Shown: positions 27,901 to 37,016, numbered from the stretch's first letter. The stretch: 64,000 nt of DNA from Flavobacterium gelatinilyticum (GCF_027111295.1 NZ_CP114287.1:558001-622000), one strand, 5' to 3'. Notes: generated from the letters alone by a model not told the origin. Numbers and translations: made by a program.

Positions 27901-29994
27901 ATGATAACAATCATTACAGAAAAGCCCAGTGTAGCAAGGGAAATAGCCGTTATAATCAGAGCCACCGAAAAAAAAGATGGCTACCTGAAAGGTAACGGCT
28001 ATTTTGTTACATGGGCGTTAGGCCATCTCATAGGATTAGGAATGCCCGAAGATTATGGCATCACGGGATTTGATAAAGGATCACTTCCGATAGTCCCAAA
28101 ACCTTTTTTGTTGACTGTCCGAAAGGTCAGTAAAGATAAGGGCTACTCTGCCGATACAGGTGCAGTAAAACAACTGAAAATCATTGAAGAACTCTTTAAT
28201 AATAGCGATAGCATTATAGTTGCTACCGATGCGGGACGTGAGGGCGAGCTTATTTTCAGGTACATTTACGAATACCTGAAATGCACCAAACCCTTTGAAC
28301 GTCTTTGGATAAGCTCCCTTACCGAAAAAGCCATTAAACAAGGCTTTGATAATCTCAAAGACGGAAAAGAATTTGACGGATTATATAAGGCAGCCCAAGC
28401 CAGGAGCCGTGCCGACTGGCTAGTGGGTATCAATGCTACACAAGCGCTCTCCATTGCAGCAGCCAACGGGGTTTATTCACTCGGAAGAGTGCAGACACCT
28501 ACGTTGGCTTTAATATGCAAACGCTATCTGGAAAACAGGAGTTTCAAAGTAAAAAATTACTGGCAGATACAGTTGTCCCATAGCAAAGAAATGATAGATT
28601 TTAAAAGTATCTCAAAAAACAAATGGGAAGACAAAAAACTAGCCGGTGATGTGATAAAAGCCATTGCGCGAAGCCAAACGGCAATAATTACATCACAAGT
28701 GACCAAAAGCGTTACAGAGCAACCGCCTTTATTGTTCGACCTTACCGGTCTGCAAAAGGAGGCCAATAAAAAATTAAACCTTTCTGCCGAAGAAACTCTA
28801 AACATTTCCCAGAGTCTTTACGAACAGAAATTTATCACATACCCACGTACCGCAAGCAAACACATTGCTGAAGATATGTGGGCAGAGATTCCCAACCTTG
28901 TAAGAGCTTTACAAAAGAGGGAAAATATTAAACAAAACTTATGTCAAATTAAATGGCGCCGTTTTAATAAACATATCGTCAACGATTTGCGCGTAACTGA
29001 CCATCATGGATTATTAACTACTGATAAAATCCCATCTGCCCTGACTCCAAAGGAAAATGCGGTTTATAATATGATTGCATATCGATTACTCGAAGCCGTT
29101 TCACAACCCTGCATCAAAGAGATAACTGATGTCGACTTACAGGTACTGCATTATGATTTTACATCAAAAGGCTGTAAGATTATAGAATCCGGGTGGCGTT
29201 CCATTAAAGGCAGTTTCCTCGATGATGATAGAGAACATGTAATGGATTTGCCTGAGCTGAAAAAGGACGATGAACTTAAAATAAAAGAAGCTTCTATTCT
29301 GGAAAAGAAAACCAAACCGCCTGTGCTTTACACTGAAGCAGGCCTTTTGTCAGCTATGGAAAGTGCCGGAAATAATATCGAAAATCAAGGTGAGCGAAAG
29401 GTTTTGCAAAATTTAGGTATCGGCACTGCAGCTACAAGGGCATCAATTATCGAAATATTGTTTACCCGTAATTACATAAATAGGGAAAACAAATCTTTGG
29501 TACCAACCGAAAAGGGATTATTGGTATATGAACTCGTCAAAGACAAAAAAATAGCACATGTGGCGATGACTGCTCAATGGGAACTTGCATTGGAAAAAAT
29601 CGAAAACAACGAATCAGATGCCGGAACATTTCAAAGGGAAATGGAAAATTACGCTGCATCTATTGTCAATGAATTGCTGCAGACTCCTATTGCCAAAAGC
29701 TGCTTGCCAGACCTCATCTGCCCCAAATGTAAAAGCCAACAGCTTATCATACGTGACAAAATAGTAAAGTGTCCTGATGAAACTTGTAGCTGGGTGCAGT
29801 TCCGCAATGTCTGCGGTGCGAAAATCAGTATAGACAATATTAAAAGTCTTGTCAGCAAGGGTACAACTTCACTGATCAAAGGAATGAAAAGCAGGTCTGG
29901 AAAGAAATTCGATGCATACATCGTACTGAATGATAATGCCGAAGCTATATTTAAATTTGCAAAAAACAAAAGCTTCCCAAGTAATGGAAAATAA
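27901..29994 (+). CDS. topB: DNA topoisomerase III (exc-like)
   Basis: This 697-aa type IA topoisomerase has a TOPRIM domain (MITIITEKPSVAREIA; IVATDAGREGELIFRYI) and the active-site tyrosine in FITYPRTAS. A C-terminal zinc-ribbon part (CPKCKSQQLIIRDKIVKCPDETC) follows. It relaxes or decatenates single-strand-containing DNA. In CTnDOT the homologous Exc is part of the excision operon, which fits the gene order here. Confidence 0.93.
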   Translation: MITIITEKPSVAREIAVIIRATEKKDGYLKGNGYFVTWALGHLIGLGMPEDYGITGFDKGSLPIVPKPFLLTVRKVSKDKGYSADTGAVKQLKIIEELFNNSDSIIVATDAGREGELIFRYIYEYLKCTKPFERLWISSLTEKAIKQGFDNLKDGKEFDGLYKAAQARSRADWLVGINATQALSIAAANGVYSLGRVQTPTLALICKRYLENRSFKVKNYWQIQLSHSKEMIDFKSISKNKWEDKKLAGDVIKAIARSQTAIITSQVTKSVTEQPPLLFDLTGLQKEANKKLNLSAEETLNISQSLYEQKFITYPRTASKHIAEDMWAEIPNLVRALQKRENIKQNLCQIKWRRFNKHIVNDLRVTDHHGLLTTDKIPSALTPKENAVYNMIAYRLLEAVSQPCIKEITDVDLQVLHYDFTSKGCKIIESGWRSIKGSFLDDDREHVMDLPELKKDDELKIKEASILEKKTKPPVLYTEAGLLSAMESAGNNIENQGERKVLQNLGIGTAATRASIIEILFTRNYINRENKSLVPTEKGLLVYELVKDKKIAHVAMTAQWELALEKIENNESDAGTFQREMENYAASIVNELLQTPIAKSCLPDLICPKCKSQQLIIRDKIVKCPDETCSWVQFRNVCGAKISIDNIKSLVSKGTTSLIKGMKSRSGKKFDAYIVLNDNAEAIFKFAKNKSFPSNGK

Positions 29995-30862
29995 ACCTAC
30001 CATTAGCACTATGGAAATCAGAAATCTGATTTATTCCATAAATGGAAAGCAAGTGATGCTGGATAGCAACCTTGCTTCATTGTATCAGGTGGAAACAAAG
30101 AACCTAAACAAAGCTGTAAAAAGGAATATAGAAAGGTTTCCTGCATCGTTTTGCTTTCAACTAAACGAAGAGGAAGCTGAAATCTTGAGGTTCCAGATTG
30201 GAACCTCAACCTTGAGTTATGGTGGAAGACGCTATTTACCTTATGTCTTTACGGAACAGGGTGTTGCAATGGCATCTGCTATACTCCGTTCTCACATTGC
30301 CGTTAAGGTCAGTGTAGAAATTATGGAAGCCTTTGTAGAAATGCGTAGAATCCTTATAAGCAACGCCTCTCTTTTTCATCGATTGGATAAAATTGAACTC
30401 AAACAATTAGAAGCGGACCAAAAATTTGAAGAAATTTTTAAGGCTTTAGAAAGCGATAAGCTTCATAGCGAAAAAGGTATTTTCTATAACGGGCAGGTTT
30501 TTGATGCCTATGCCTTTGTTTCCGATATTATCCGAACTGCCAAAAACTCTATTATCCTGCTTGATAATTATGTCGATGACACAGTACTAACTTTACTGGG
30601 TAAACGCAGCGATGATGTCACCGCAACTATTTATACCAAAAATATCAGCAATCAGCTGCGGCTGGATGTGCAGCGATACAATAGCCAATATCCCAGGATT
30701 GAAATCGAAATTTTCTCTGATGCTCACGACCGTTTTTTGATAATTGACGATACTGAACTCTATCACATCGGAGCCTCGCTCAAAGATCTGGGCAAAAAAT
30801 GGTTTGCTTTTTCGAGAATGGATATTGAGGTTGGCAAAATGCTGCAAATATTGAATAATTAA
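29984..30862 (+). CDS. ORF6N-domain protein with a PLD-like C-terminal part
   Basis: This protein of about 292 aa starts at the ATG overlapping the topB stop by 11 nt. The N-terminal 100 residues are an ORF6N/KilA-N-like DNA-binding domain (YSINGKQVMLDSNLASLYQVETKNLN; YVFTEQGVAMASAIL) found in phage antirepressors. The C-terminal half (SIILLDNYVDDTVLTLL; HDRFLIIDD; GASLKDLGKKWFAF) resembles a single phospholipase-D-like repeat in which the HxK motif reads H-D-R. It may be a regulator or part of a small defence module; the function is unknown. Confidence 0.75.
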   Translation: MENKPTISTMEIRNLIYSINGKQVMLDSNLASLYQVETKNLNKAVKRNIERFPASFCFQLNEEEAEILRFQIGTSTLSYGGRRYLPYVFTEQGVAMASAILRSHIAVKVSVEIMEAFVEMRRILISNASLFHRLDKIELKQLEADQKFEEIFKALESDKLHSEKGIFYNGQVFDAYAFVSDIIRTAKNSIILLDNYVDDTVLTLLGKRSDDVTATIYTKNISNQLRLDVQRYNSQYPRIEIEIFSDAHDRFLIIDDTELYHIGASLKDLGKKWFAFSRMDIEVGKMLQILNN

Positions 30863-30869
30863 ATAAATA

Positions 30870-30897
30870 AACCCTCTGAATTACCAGAGGGGTTTGT
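30870..30897. terminator. Terminator between ORF6N gene and mobC
   Basis: AACCCTCTG and CAGAGGGGTT pair with a short loop, followed by a T-rich tract. It lies between convergent genes and may serve both directions. Confidence 0.65.
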
Positions 30898-30956
30898 TAT
30901 ATTTTAGATTTATAGAAAAGCTTGGCCATGGTCAAAACTTTAACTTAGAATCTCAT

Positions 30957-32975
30957 TTACTCGCTCTTCTTAGTGCTATCGTTTTGTATCAAATGCTTTA
31001 AATTGGGATCATTCTTTATACGTTCCATTTCGGTTTCTATAACCAGTACAACATCCTTTTTTATCTGTCTGTAATTATCCTCTATTGACTGTTTCATATT
31101 GTCTTTCCCATCTTCGTCAATAAAAGATAAGATTTCCGGTATTTTTTGATACCCTTTAGTTTCGCAAGCAACCTTTTCATTATCCACTACAATCTCAGCA
31201 TGGAAGATTTTCTGCTCAATACGTTCCTCAAAATTGTCCGATACAGAGCCAACAAAAAAGCCTTGTGTCAGTGTGGATATTTTGGAAGCTGGTATAAGAC
31301 TATCCAATTGAGTTGATATTGAAGTTGATGTATCGTTGCGGTTGATGCTCATACTCTGCCTTTTCTGCAATACTTTCCCGAATCTTTCCGACAGGCTTTT
31401 TGCAGTTTCTCCGACCACTTGGCCGCTAAAAATATTACCTACGGTGTTCTGAATTACCTTGCTCTCTTTGTCGCCATAATCCCTTGTCAGCTGCGAATAA
31501 TCCTGAAAGCCCAAACAAACAGCCACCTTATTACTTCTAGCGGTTGCAATAAGGTTATCCAATCCCCTAAAGTATATAGTAGGCAACTCGTCTATAATAA
31601 CCGAACTCTTCAACTGACCCTTTTTGTTAATAAGCTTAACGATACGGGAATTGTATAATCCCAGCGCAGCAGAATAGATATTTTGGCGGTCTGGATTATT
31701 GCCTACGCATAATATCTTAGGTTCTTTGGGATTGTTGATGTCCAATGAAAAATCATCGCCTGTCATAACCCAGTAGAGTTGCGGCGAAATCATTCTTGAA
31801 AGAGGAATTTTTGCAGAGGCTATCTGTCCCTGTAATTGGTCTTGTGCGCCTCCCTGCCAGGCATCCATAAATGGCGACAGATAGTTTTCCAAGTCGGGAT
31901 ATGAGGTTAAAATCGTGAATACGTCAGAATATTTTTTATTCAAGAGTTCAATAGCGTGTGGGAACGTACAATACTTACCGTCGTCATAAATTTTCAGGTA
32001 CCAAATGATTGCAGCCAAAAGGATAATCGGGCTTTCGACGAAAAAATCGCCCTGCTTCTGTATCCAGCTACGATTGAGGTTTAGCATTATGGTATATGCT
32101 GCTTCGTAAGCATCCGAGATATCCGTCATGAAATCGGGATTAAGAGGATTGCAACGGTGGCTCTTTCGGGGGTCATCAAAGTTGATGACATAGAATTTTG
32201 GTTGTGCTTTGTATTTATCGCTGTGCTTTAATAAATGATTATATGCAATGGTAGAAAGATCATCAAATTTGAAATCGTAGATGTACATTGAGAAACCTTT
32301 CTCAATCTGCTGTTTAATATAATTGTTTACGATTGCGTATGATTTTCCTGAGCCCGGAGTACCTAAGACAATCGTTGCTCGAAAAGGATTGACTATGTTA
32401 ATCCACCCATTGTTCCATTTTCCTTTGTAATAAAACTTCGTGGGTAGATTGACAGAATATTCATTTTCCATCAATGTAGTTTCCTGCATAAAACTTTCGT
32501 TCTCGTTATTGAAAACATCGTCCATGAGATTGTTACGAAGCAGTCGGCTCATCCAGACTCCGGCAACCATTAAAGCGATATATCCTAAACCAGTTGTAAC
32601 GATATAAGAAATTGCAGCGGTATTGATTGATAGCTTTAATAAAGCTGTGTTCAGAAAAAACAGAATAAACCCAATTGCCAAAGCAATATAAATTTTAGCC
32701 CAGGTTATCTTCTGGTTCTTAACTCCTTTTGAACCCAGGCAGCTTAAAGCTAATAACAACAAGGCAAATACTTTGGTATAAAGAGTATGCGAGAACAATC
32801 CCGCGGTACGCTGAAAATTGTCTAATATTTTGTTGATTACCTCTAGTGTCCAGCCCCTATCTATAAAGTAACCGTAGCAAAACCAATAAAGGTGCATCAG
32901 TATCAATAAGATACCTACTGCCCGCATAAAAGCCATAATTTTGGCTAATCCTCTTACATCATCTTCTCCCTGCAT
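30957..32975 (-). CDS. mobC: Type IV coupling protein MobC (TraG/VirD4-like ATPase)
   Basis: This 672-aa protein has four N-terminal membrane helices in the first 150 residues. A VirD4-type ATPase follows, with Walker A GTPGSGKSYAIVNN at about 205 and a Walker B-like region (KSSVIIDELPTIYF), then FGKVLQKRQS. It joins the relaxosome to the mating channel and pumps the DNA strand. It is the last gene of mobA-mobB-mobC, about 100 nt after mobB. Confidence 0.9.
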   Translation of the reverse strand: MQGEDDVRGLAKIMAFMRAVGILLILMHLYWFCYGYFIDRGWTLEVINKILDNFQRTAGLFSHTLYTKVFALLLLALSCLGSKGVKNQKITWAKIYIALAIGFILFFLNTALLKLSINTAAISYIVTTGLGYIALMVAGVWMSRLLRNNLMDDVFNNENESFMQETTLMENEYSVNLPTKFYYKGKWNNGWINIVNPFRATIVLGTPGSGKSYAIVNNYIKQQIEKGFSMYIYDFKFDDLSTIAYNHLLKHSDKYKAQPKFYVINFDDPRKSHRCNPLNPDFMTDISDAYEAAYTIMLNLNRSWIQKQGDFFVESPIILLAAIIWYLKIYDDGKYCTFPHAIELLNKKYSDVFTILTSYPDLENYLSPFMDAWQGGAQDQLQGQIASAKIPLSRMISPQLYWVMTGDDFSLDINNPKEPKILCVGNNPDRQNIYSAALGLYNSRIVKLINKKGQLKSSVIIDELPTIYFRGLDNLIATARSNKVAVCLGFQDYSQLTRDYGDKESKVIQNTVGNIFSGQVVGETAKSLSERFGKVLQKRQSMSINRNDTSTSISTQLDSLIPASKISTLTQGFFVGSVSDNFEERIEQKIFHAEIVVDNEKVACETKGYQKIPEILSFIDEDGKDNMKQSIEDNYRQIKKDVVLVIETEMERIKNDPNLKHLIQNDSTKKSE

Positions 32976-33077
32976 TATTTTAATTTTTAATGTGAGGGCA
33001 TGAATTTAAAGGCTGTTCAGCTAGGCTATTTCAATGTGGAAATCATAGGCGGTGTGTGGCAGTGTTTGGCTGAATTC

Positions 33078-34367
33078 TTATTTCTGTCCTCTTTTGCGGT
33101 TTCTTTTTTTCTTCAATCTATTAGCAAAATCCTGTTCCTGGTAATCTTCTCCCTGAGCTTCTGGAAATAAGCCACCAAATGCATCAAGCAAATTCTCTTC
33201 ATCTTTTTCGGCAGTATTAAGGAAGTCGAACAAATGATGAGGTTCATTTGCAGGAAGATCTGTATTATTTGATGTCGATATTTTCGATTGTAGTAAAACC
33301 GGTCCTTTTATTTCAGGTTCGATATTGTTGTTCCAATAATCATTAAAAGTATTGGCAGAAAACTCTTTTCCTAATCTTGAACCGTTCCACACTGTTTTAG
33401 AATTATGGTCTATAAAGGTAATTCCGTAAATACGTCCTGTATCATTTCTCCGTGCTACCACGTTAATTCCTTGCTCCCGTAACTGTTTTTTAAAAGCATC
33501 CTCGTCACTTGTTGATTGCACGGCAATGGTAACGGCAGCTTTAATGGTCGGCTTTGCCAGATGGTCTTTTAAACTTTCTTTGCATTTTGCATAATGGAAT
33601 TCCAGAGCCGGAAGTCCGGCATTCTTTCCAAATAAAGAAGCCTTGAAAGGATGTCCAGCTCTTTCGCCTTTTTCATCCAAAGGTATATATAACAAACCCT
33701 GCTGCATTTTTCCTTTCAACTCGCCCTGCACTTTTTCGGTGGTAATATTAAAAAGAGAAAGCAAAGCATTAAATTCTCCTAAAGTTTGGAATTGATAATA
33801 GTTAGCCAGGTGACGAACTACGGAAGCTATCTGACTTTTAACATCACCTGCCTTATAATCTACAGGACGGAAAACCTTGTCTATCTGTTTATGCTCTTTA
33901 TCTGTTGCAGGTATCAATCCATATTTCCTTTCAAGTTCACGGCAGACGTTCATAGAGCGCATTTTCTCATAACTATCCGAAATCTTTTTACCCTGTTCAT
34001 CAACGCACACCGATACAATATGGATATGGCTACGGTCAATATCAGTATGTTTGAACACAACATAAGGCTGCAGTCCGTAACCCATTTCCTGCATATACGC
34101 ATCTGCCATTTCCATGAACCTGTCGTCACTTACTTTGTCTTTCGGATCGGGATTAAGCGAGATATGCAACGTATGTTTCTCTGTATTGCGGTTGGCAATG
34201 AGATAAGGAGTAAAAGATTGGGCTAATTGTGCAACGGAATAATTACCGCTAGCGGTTTCAATTATCTTATTGCCAAACAATATCTCCCCTTTTTCATTCT
34301 CAACTTTGAGCTGGTTGTAGGCTAAAGCTCCGTATAAATTTGCGCTCCTTCCGATTTTTGCTATCAT
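33078..34367 (-). CDS. mobB: Relaxase MobB
   Basis: This 429-aa relaxase has the three-histidine metal motif HTDIDRSHIHIVSV at about residues 107-120 and an N-terminal catalytic region with several tyrosines (Y13, Y18, Y43). It nicks oriT and stays bound to the 5' end during transfer. It overlaps or abuts mobA (2 nt gap) and is followed by mobC, the standard Bacteroidota order. The C-terminus is basic (KKKRNRKRG). Confidence 0.9.
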   Translation of the reverse strand: MIAKIGRSANLYGALAYNQLKVENEKGEILFGNKIIETASGNYSVAQLAQSFTPYLIANRNTEKHTLHISLNPDPKDKVSDDRFMEMADAYMQEMGYGLQPYVVFKHTDIDRSHIHIVSVCVDEQGKKISDSYEKMRSMNVCRELERKYGLIPATDKEHKQIDKVFRPVDYKAGDVKSQIASVVRHLANYYQFQTLGEFNALLSLFNITTEKVQGELKGKMQQGLLYIPLDEKGERAGHPFKASLFGKNAGLPALEFHYAKCKESLKDHLAKPTIKAAVTIAVQSTSDEDAFKKQLREQGINVVARRNDTGRIYGITFIDHNSKTVWNGSRLGKEFSANTFNDYWNNNIEPEIKGPVLLQSKISTSNNTDLPANEPHHLFDFLNTAEKDEENLLDAFGGLFPEAQGEDYQEQDFANRLKKKRNRKRGQK

Positions 34368-34369
34368 TT

Positions 34370-34807
34370 CTAAGGCTGTTTTTTCAGATATTTTGCGTCA
34401 AATTCTTCAGTTATCTGGATGATTTTTTGGCATAGTGCCGCCATTTCAGCAGTTTGTTTTTCCAATTTATATAGAAAAGCCGCCGCCTTTTTCTCGGAAA
34501 AATGACGGTACAATAGCTTTACAATCTGGTTATAATTCACGCCTACGGAGCGGAACTGACTATGAAACGAAGTCAACCGCATATAAAAATCAACCGTTCC
34601 TTTGTCAATTTTAATCGATTTCATCTCCCTGCTGAACAGCAGTGAGGTGATAAATTTTGCTTTGTTGGGAATTCCCGATGTTTCAAAATGTGATAAAAGT
34701 TTGGCATTTTCCGTATCTGTCAGACGAAATACATGGCGGTGGATGCTCGGGTCGCTTTTGGGCGTGCGTCCACCCTTGTGCTTTTTATTGTTATTGTTCA
34801 CCCTCAT
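34370..34807 (-). CDS. mobA: Relaxosome accessory protein MobA
   Basis: This 145-aa basic protein has an N-terminal RHH-like part (HRHVFRLTDTENAKLLSHFETSG) and a helical C-terminus, as in Bacteroidota MobA, which helps the relaxase bind and open oriT. It begins the mobABC operon; the probable oriT lies upstream. Confidence 0.85.
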   Translation of the reverse strand: MRVNNNNKKHKGGRTPKSDPSIHRHVFRLTDTENAKLLSHFETSGIPNKAKFITSLLFSREMKSIKIDKGTVDFYMRLTSFHSQFRSVGVNYNQIVKLLYRHFSEKKAAAFLYKLEKQTAEMAALCQKIIQITEEFDAKYLKKQP

Positions 34808-35079
34808 TATCTATCCATTATTAAATTTTATACAAAAACCTGACTTCTATGTTGTAATCAAAGTTTTTCTTCAGTTATTTTTATTTACATCAAAAAATAA
34901 TTTCCTTTGTATTAGGGAGTTGAAGGGGAAACAGGCTCTGCTGAGGAGCAACCTGTCAGCAATAGGCTTCCTGCGTTACACTGTAACAATATTTTCAGGG
35001 GATGATTTATCATCCTCTTTTTTTATTTGTTACAAGTATCGCTCAATGGCTAAAAAAACCTTTCACTCATAAATAATTA
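34808..35079. other. mobA upstream region with small inverted repeats and a terminator
   Basis: This stretch holds short inverted repeats (ACAGG/CCTGT and GCTC/GAGC around 34930-34970; GTTAC/GTAAC near 34975-34990). A strong hairpin GGGGATGAT/ATCATCCTC near 34999-35018 is followed by seven T, a terminator-like unit on the plus strand. It must hold the mobA promoter, and could hold part of oriT, which the IS110 insertion may have separated from the hairpins at 36436-36575. Confidence 0.45.
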
Positions 35080-35222
35080 CTATAAAAACAACCTTCTATC
35101 AGTAGACATTAAATGCTACATTTCGCTTTTTCAATTTTTATAGTTGAGGGCCGCAAACTTCGGATAGTAATCTAGTTACAGTCGGGGATTAAGCGGTCAC
35201 CTCATATTTGTTGTTTTTATAG
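35080..35222 (-). ncRNA. Candidate bridge-RNA region of the IS110 element
   Basis: This non-coding segment lies downstream of the transposase. Inside the 13-bp inverted repeat (CTATAAAAACAAC / GTTGTTTTTATAG) there is a second stem: GAGG 35146-35149 with CCTC 35200-35203, and CCGC 35151-35154 with GCGG 35193-35196. They enclose a loop of about 38 nt. IS1111-group elements carry their guide (bridge) RNA in the 3' non-coding end, so this is the natural candidate. It is inferred from structure only. Confidence 0.45.
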
Positions 35223-35228
35223 CTCTTA

Positions 35229-36308
35229 TTACTTAATACCACAGGCATATATTTTTTCATTTTTCAAAACATAATAAATTCTGTTTAATAATTTCCGTGC
35301 AATTCTTATGATGGCCTTATTTGGCTGCATCCGTCTACAATATTCATTATAGGATATGGATAGAGCAGGATCAAACCGGATAGTCATCCATGCACATTCT
35401 ACCAGTATTCTTTTCAATATTTTTTGCCCTCTGAATGTAATTTGTCCTATACTTTCTTTTTCTCCGCTCGAATAAAAGTTGGGAACTAATCCAATATAAG
35501 AAGCAAAAGAGTCAGTATTTTTAAAACGTGCTATATCCTCAATTTGAGTTAGTAAAGTAATTGCGCTAATTCTGCCAATTCCAGGGATACTTACCAATAA
35601 GCCAAACTGTTTACTATAGCGTTCTTCTTCGCTTAGATCTCTGATTTTTCTGTTTACCTCAAGCAATAGTTTTCGCAGACTTTCCACCTCGGAAACAAGA
35701 AACCCTAAAGAATCTATACCGTATGGTGAAGATAGTTGTACATCTTCCCTTAACCATTTGATAAAACGTTTAGTCCAGTGTGTATAAGGGCTCTTGAACT
35801 GTTCGGGCATGTCTATTCCGTAAAAGTGAAGAAAAGCTTTAACCCTGCATTTCAATCTTACCAGATCCTTTACTAACATATCCCTTGTTCTCACCAAAGA
35901 ACGGTCTTCTAAAGTTTTTATTTTCAAGACGTGAATTGCATTAAGCTGTCCCGCTCTTAAGGCTCTTGCAATTTTTCTACTGTCAATGGGGTCGTTCTTT
36001 TGGAAGAGTTCTTTTTGCGAAGTTGGAACATCAGCAGCATTAATGACAATATTTTTTATTCCTAGTTCCAGTAATTGGTAATGTGCCCAAAATCCACTAA
36101 ATCCTGCTTCATAAGCAGAATAATATTCACAGTCAGGGAAATTTCTTGTTAGATAATCCGCTAAAACAGTTGCACTCGGAGGCTGTGTAAAGGTTTTATG
36201 AACTATATTCTCTGTTAAGATTGTCACAGTCCAGCTTTTTAGATGTACATCTATTCCAACAAAAATTTTTTGTTCGTTTTCTCTAATTTTGATCATTAGT
36301 TCTTGCAT
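35229..36308 (-). CDS. IS110-family transposase
   Basis: This 359-aa protein has the N-terminal RuvC-like DEDD domain (FVGIDVHLKSWTVTI; AYEAGFSGFW; KNDPIDSRKIARAL). The C-terminal transposase_20 domain (LLVSIPGIGRISAITLLTQI; SFASYIGLVPNFYSSGE) carries the conserved serine region. It catalyses bridge-RNA-guided recombination. Length is complete and the frame intact, so the element may be active. Confidence 0.93.
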   Translation of the reverse strand: MQELMIKIRENEQKIFVGIDVHLKSWTVTILTENIVHKTFTQPPSATVLADYLTRNFPDCEYYSAYEAGFSGFWAHYQLLELGIKNIVINAADVPTSQKELFQKNDPIDSRKIARALRAGQLNAIHVLKIKTLEDRSLVRTRDMLVKDLVRLKCRVKAFLHFYGIDMPEQFKSPYTHWTKRFIKWLREDVQLSSPYGIDSLGFLVSEVESLRKLLLEVNRKIRDLSEEERYSKQFGLLVSIPGIGRISAITLLTQIEDIARFKNTDSFASYIGLVPNFYSSGEKESIGQITFRGQKILKRILVECAWMTIRFDPALSISYNEYCRRMQPNKAIIRIARKLLNRIYYVLKNEKIYACGIK

Positions 36309-36320
36309 AAGTCATTGTTT

Positions 36321-36348
36321 ATTTGATATTTACTATTCTATATCAAAT
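36321..36348. promoter_or_regulatory. 9-bp inverted repeat upstream of the transposase
   Basis: ATTTGATAT (36321-36329) and ATATCAAAT (36340-36348) are perfect inverted repeats 13-40 nt upstream of the transposase ATG. They may form an operator or mark the left end of the element. Confidence 0.35.
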
Positions 36349-36435
36349 TTATAAAACCAAATAAAGGCTTATGCCTTTTCTATTGAACATTTGACAAACA
36401 TAGCGACTTCGGAAGGTTTTTCCAGCCCCCGGCAA

Positions 36436-36575
36436 GGCAAGTTGTTTTGGGGCACTATTCGAATTTAGAGTGCCTCAAAACACAACTTGCCGTGTTCTGG
36501 TGAACACAAAAATCCGCCCTTCGGGACGGATTAGATGTAACAGGGAAAACGGCTCGAGGCTGTTCCCGTTGTCTT
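36436..36575. other. Candidate oriT: tandem hairpins between mobA and traA
   Basis: A 21-bp arm at 36436-36456 is matched by a near-perfect inverted arm at 36469-36491 (differing by a 2-nt insertion and one or two changes). Next come a perfect hairpin GTGTTC-TGGT-GAACAC (36492-36507), a hairpin ATCCGCCC/GGGACGGAT (36511-36530) and a GGGAA/TTCCC pair (36543-36570). Clusters like this next to relaxase genes, in the mob-tra divergent region, are typical of oriT. The nick site cannot be read from the sequence alone. Confidence 0.45.
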
Positions 36576-36724
36576 CCATTTTTTCAGAAGTCTTTTGCAT
36601 AAATCTGTTGTTAAAATCCATCTTACAAAGTAACCCCTTGTTTACAAAAGGATTGTAATAGGTAGAAGTGCCAAACACTTCCTTTGAGCGACAACCAATA
36701 CCACATAGATATAATGGACTGAAA

Positions 36725-36928
36725 ATGATTCGTCCTTTGTTTTTAAATGTTGGCAGGAGGACAATCAGCCAATACTTCAAGACAAGTGGATTGAGCACAT
36801 TACAGATTGCATATCATCTGGTTTTCATGATTGCAAGATTGCAACAATGCGGAAATTTTGGAAAGCTTGACGGCTTGCCGTGCGACTATCTTGAATTCCT
36901 GAAGGAGCGGTTGAAGGAATATAAGTAA
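36725..36928 (+). CDS. Small ORF of uncertain status, 67 aa
   Basis: The ORF from ATG 36725 gives a 67-aa basic product (LSTLQIAYHLVFMIARLQQ...DYLEFLKERLKEYK) that could be helical. I recognise no family. It lies between the oriT candidate and traA. It may be a degraded or a real small protein; low confidence. Confidence 0.25.
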   Translation: MIRPLFLNVGRRTISQYFKTSGLSTLQIAYHLVFMIARLQQCGNFGKLDGLPCDYLEFLKERLKEYK

Positions 36929-37002
36929 GATGGAATTACCGCCTGACTAGATACAGGAATGAATCCAGTGATGCTGTACTTAAAAAAAGCAAGCAATCAG
37001 AA

Positions 37003-37016
37003 ATGCCGGCCGGCAT
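37003..37016. promoter_or_regulatory. Perfect 14-bp GC-rich palindrome upstream of traA
   Basis: ATGCCGGCCGGCAT is self-complementary and unusually GC-rich for this region. It ends 92 nt before the traA ATG. It may be an operator for tra expression or a short hairpin in the leader. Confidence 0.4.

Larger units (their letters stand above)
35080..36350 (-). mobile_element. IS110-family insertion sequence (IS1111-like), ends estimated
   Basis: The element contains the transposase gene 35229-36308. On its 3' side is a non-coding segment bounded by a perfect 13-bp inverted repeat (35080-35092 and 35210-35222). IS110-type elements have no classical terminal repeats and make no target duplication I could see, so both ends are estimates. 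It splits the mobA-tra intergenic region. Confidence 0.6.

Noticed and set aside
36470..36658. 62-aa plus-strand ORF over the hairpin cluster
   Set aside because: It overlaps the candidate oriT hairpins and shows no family features.
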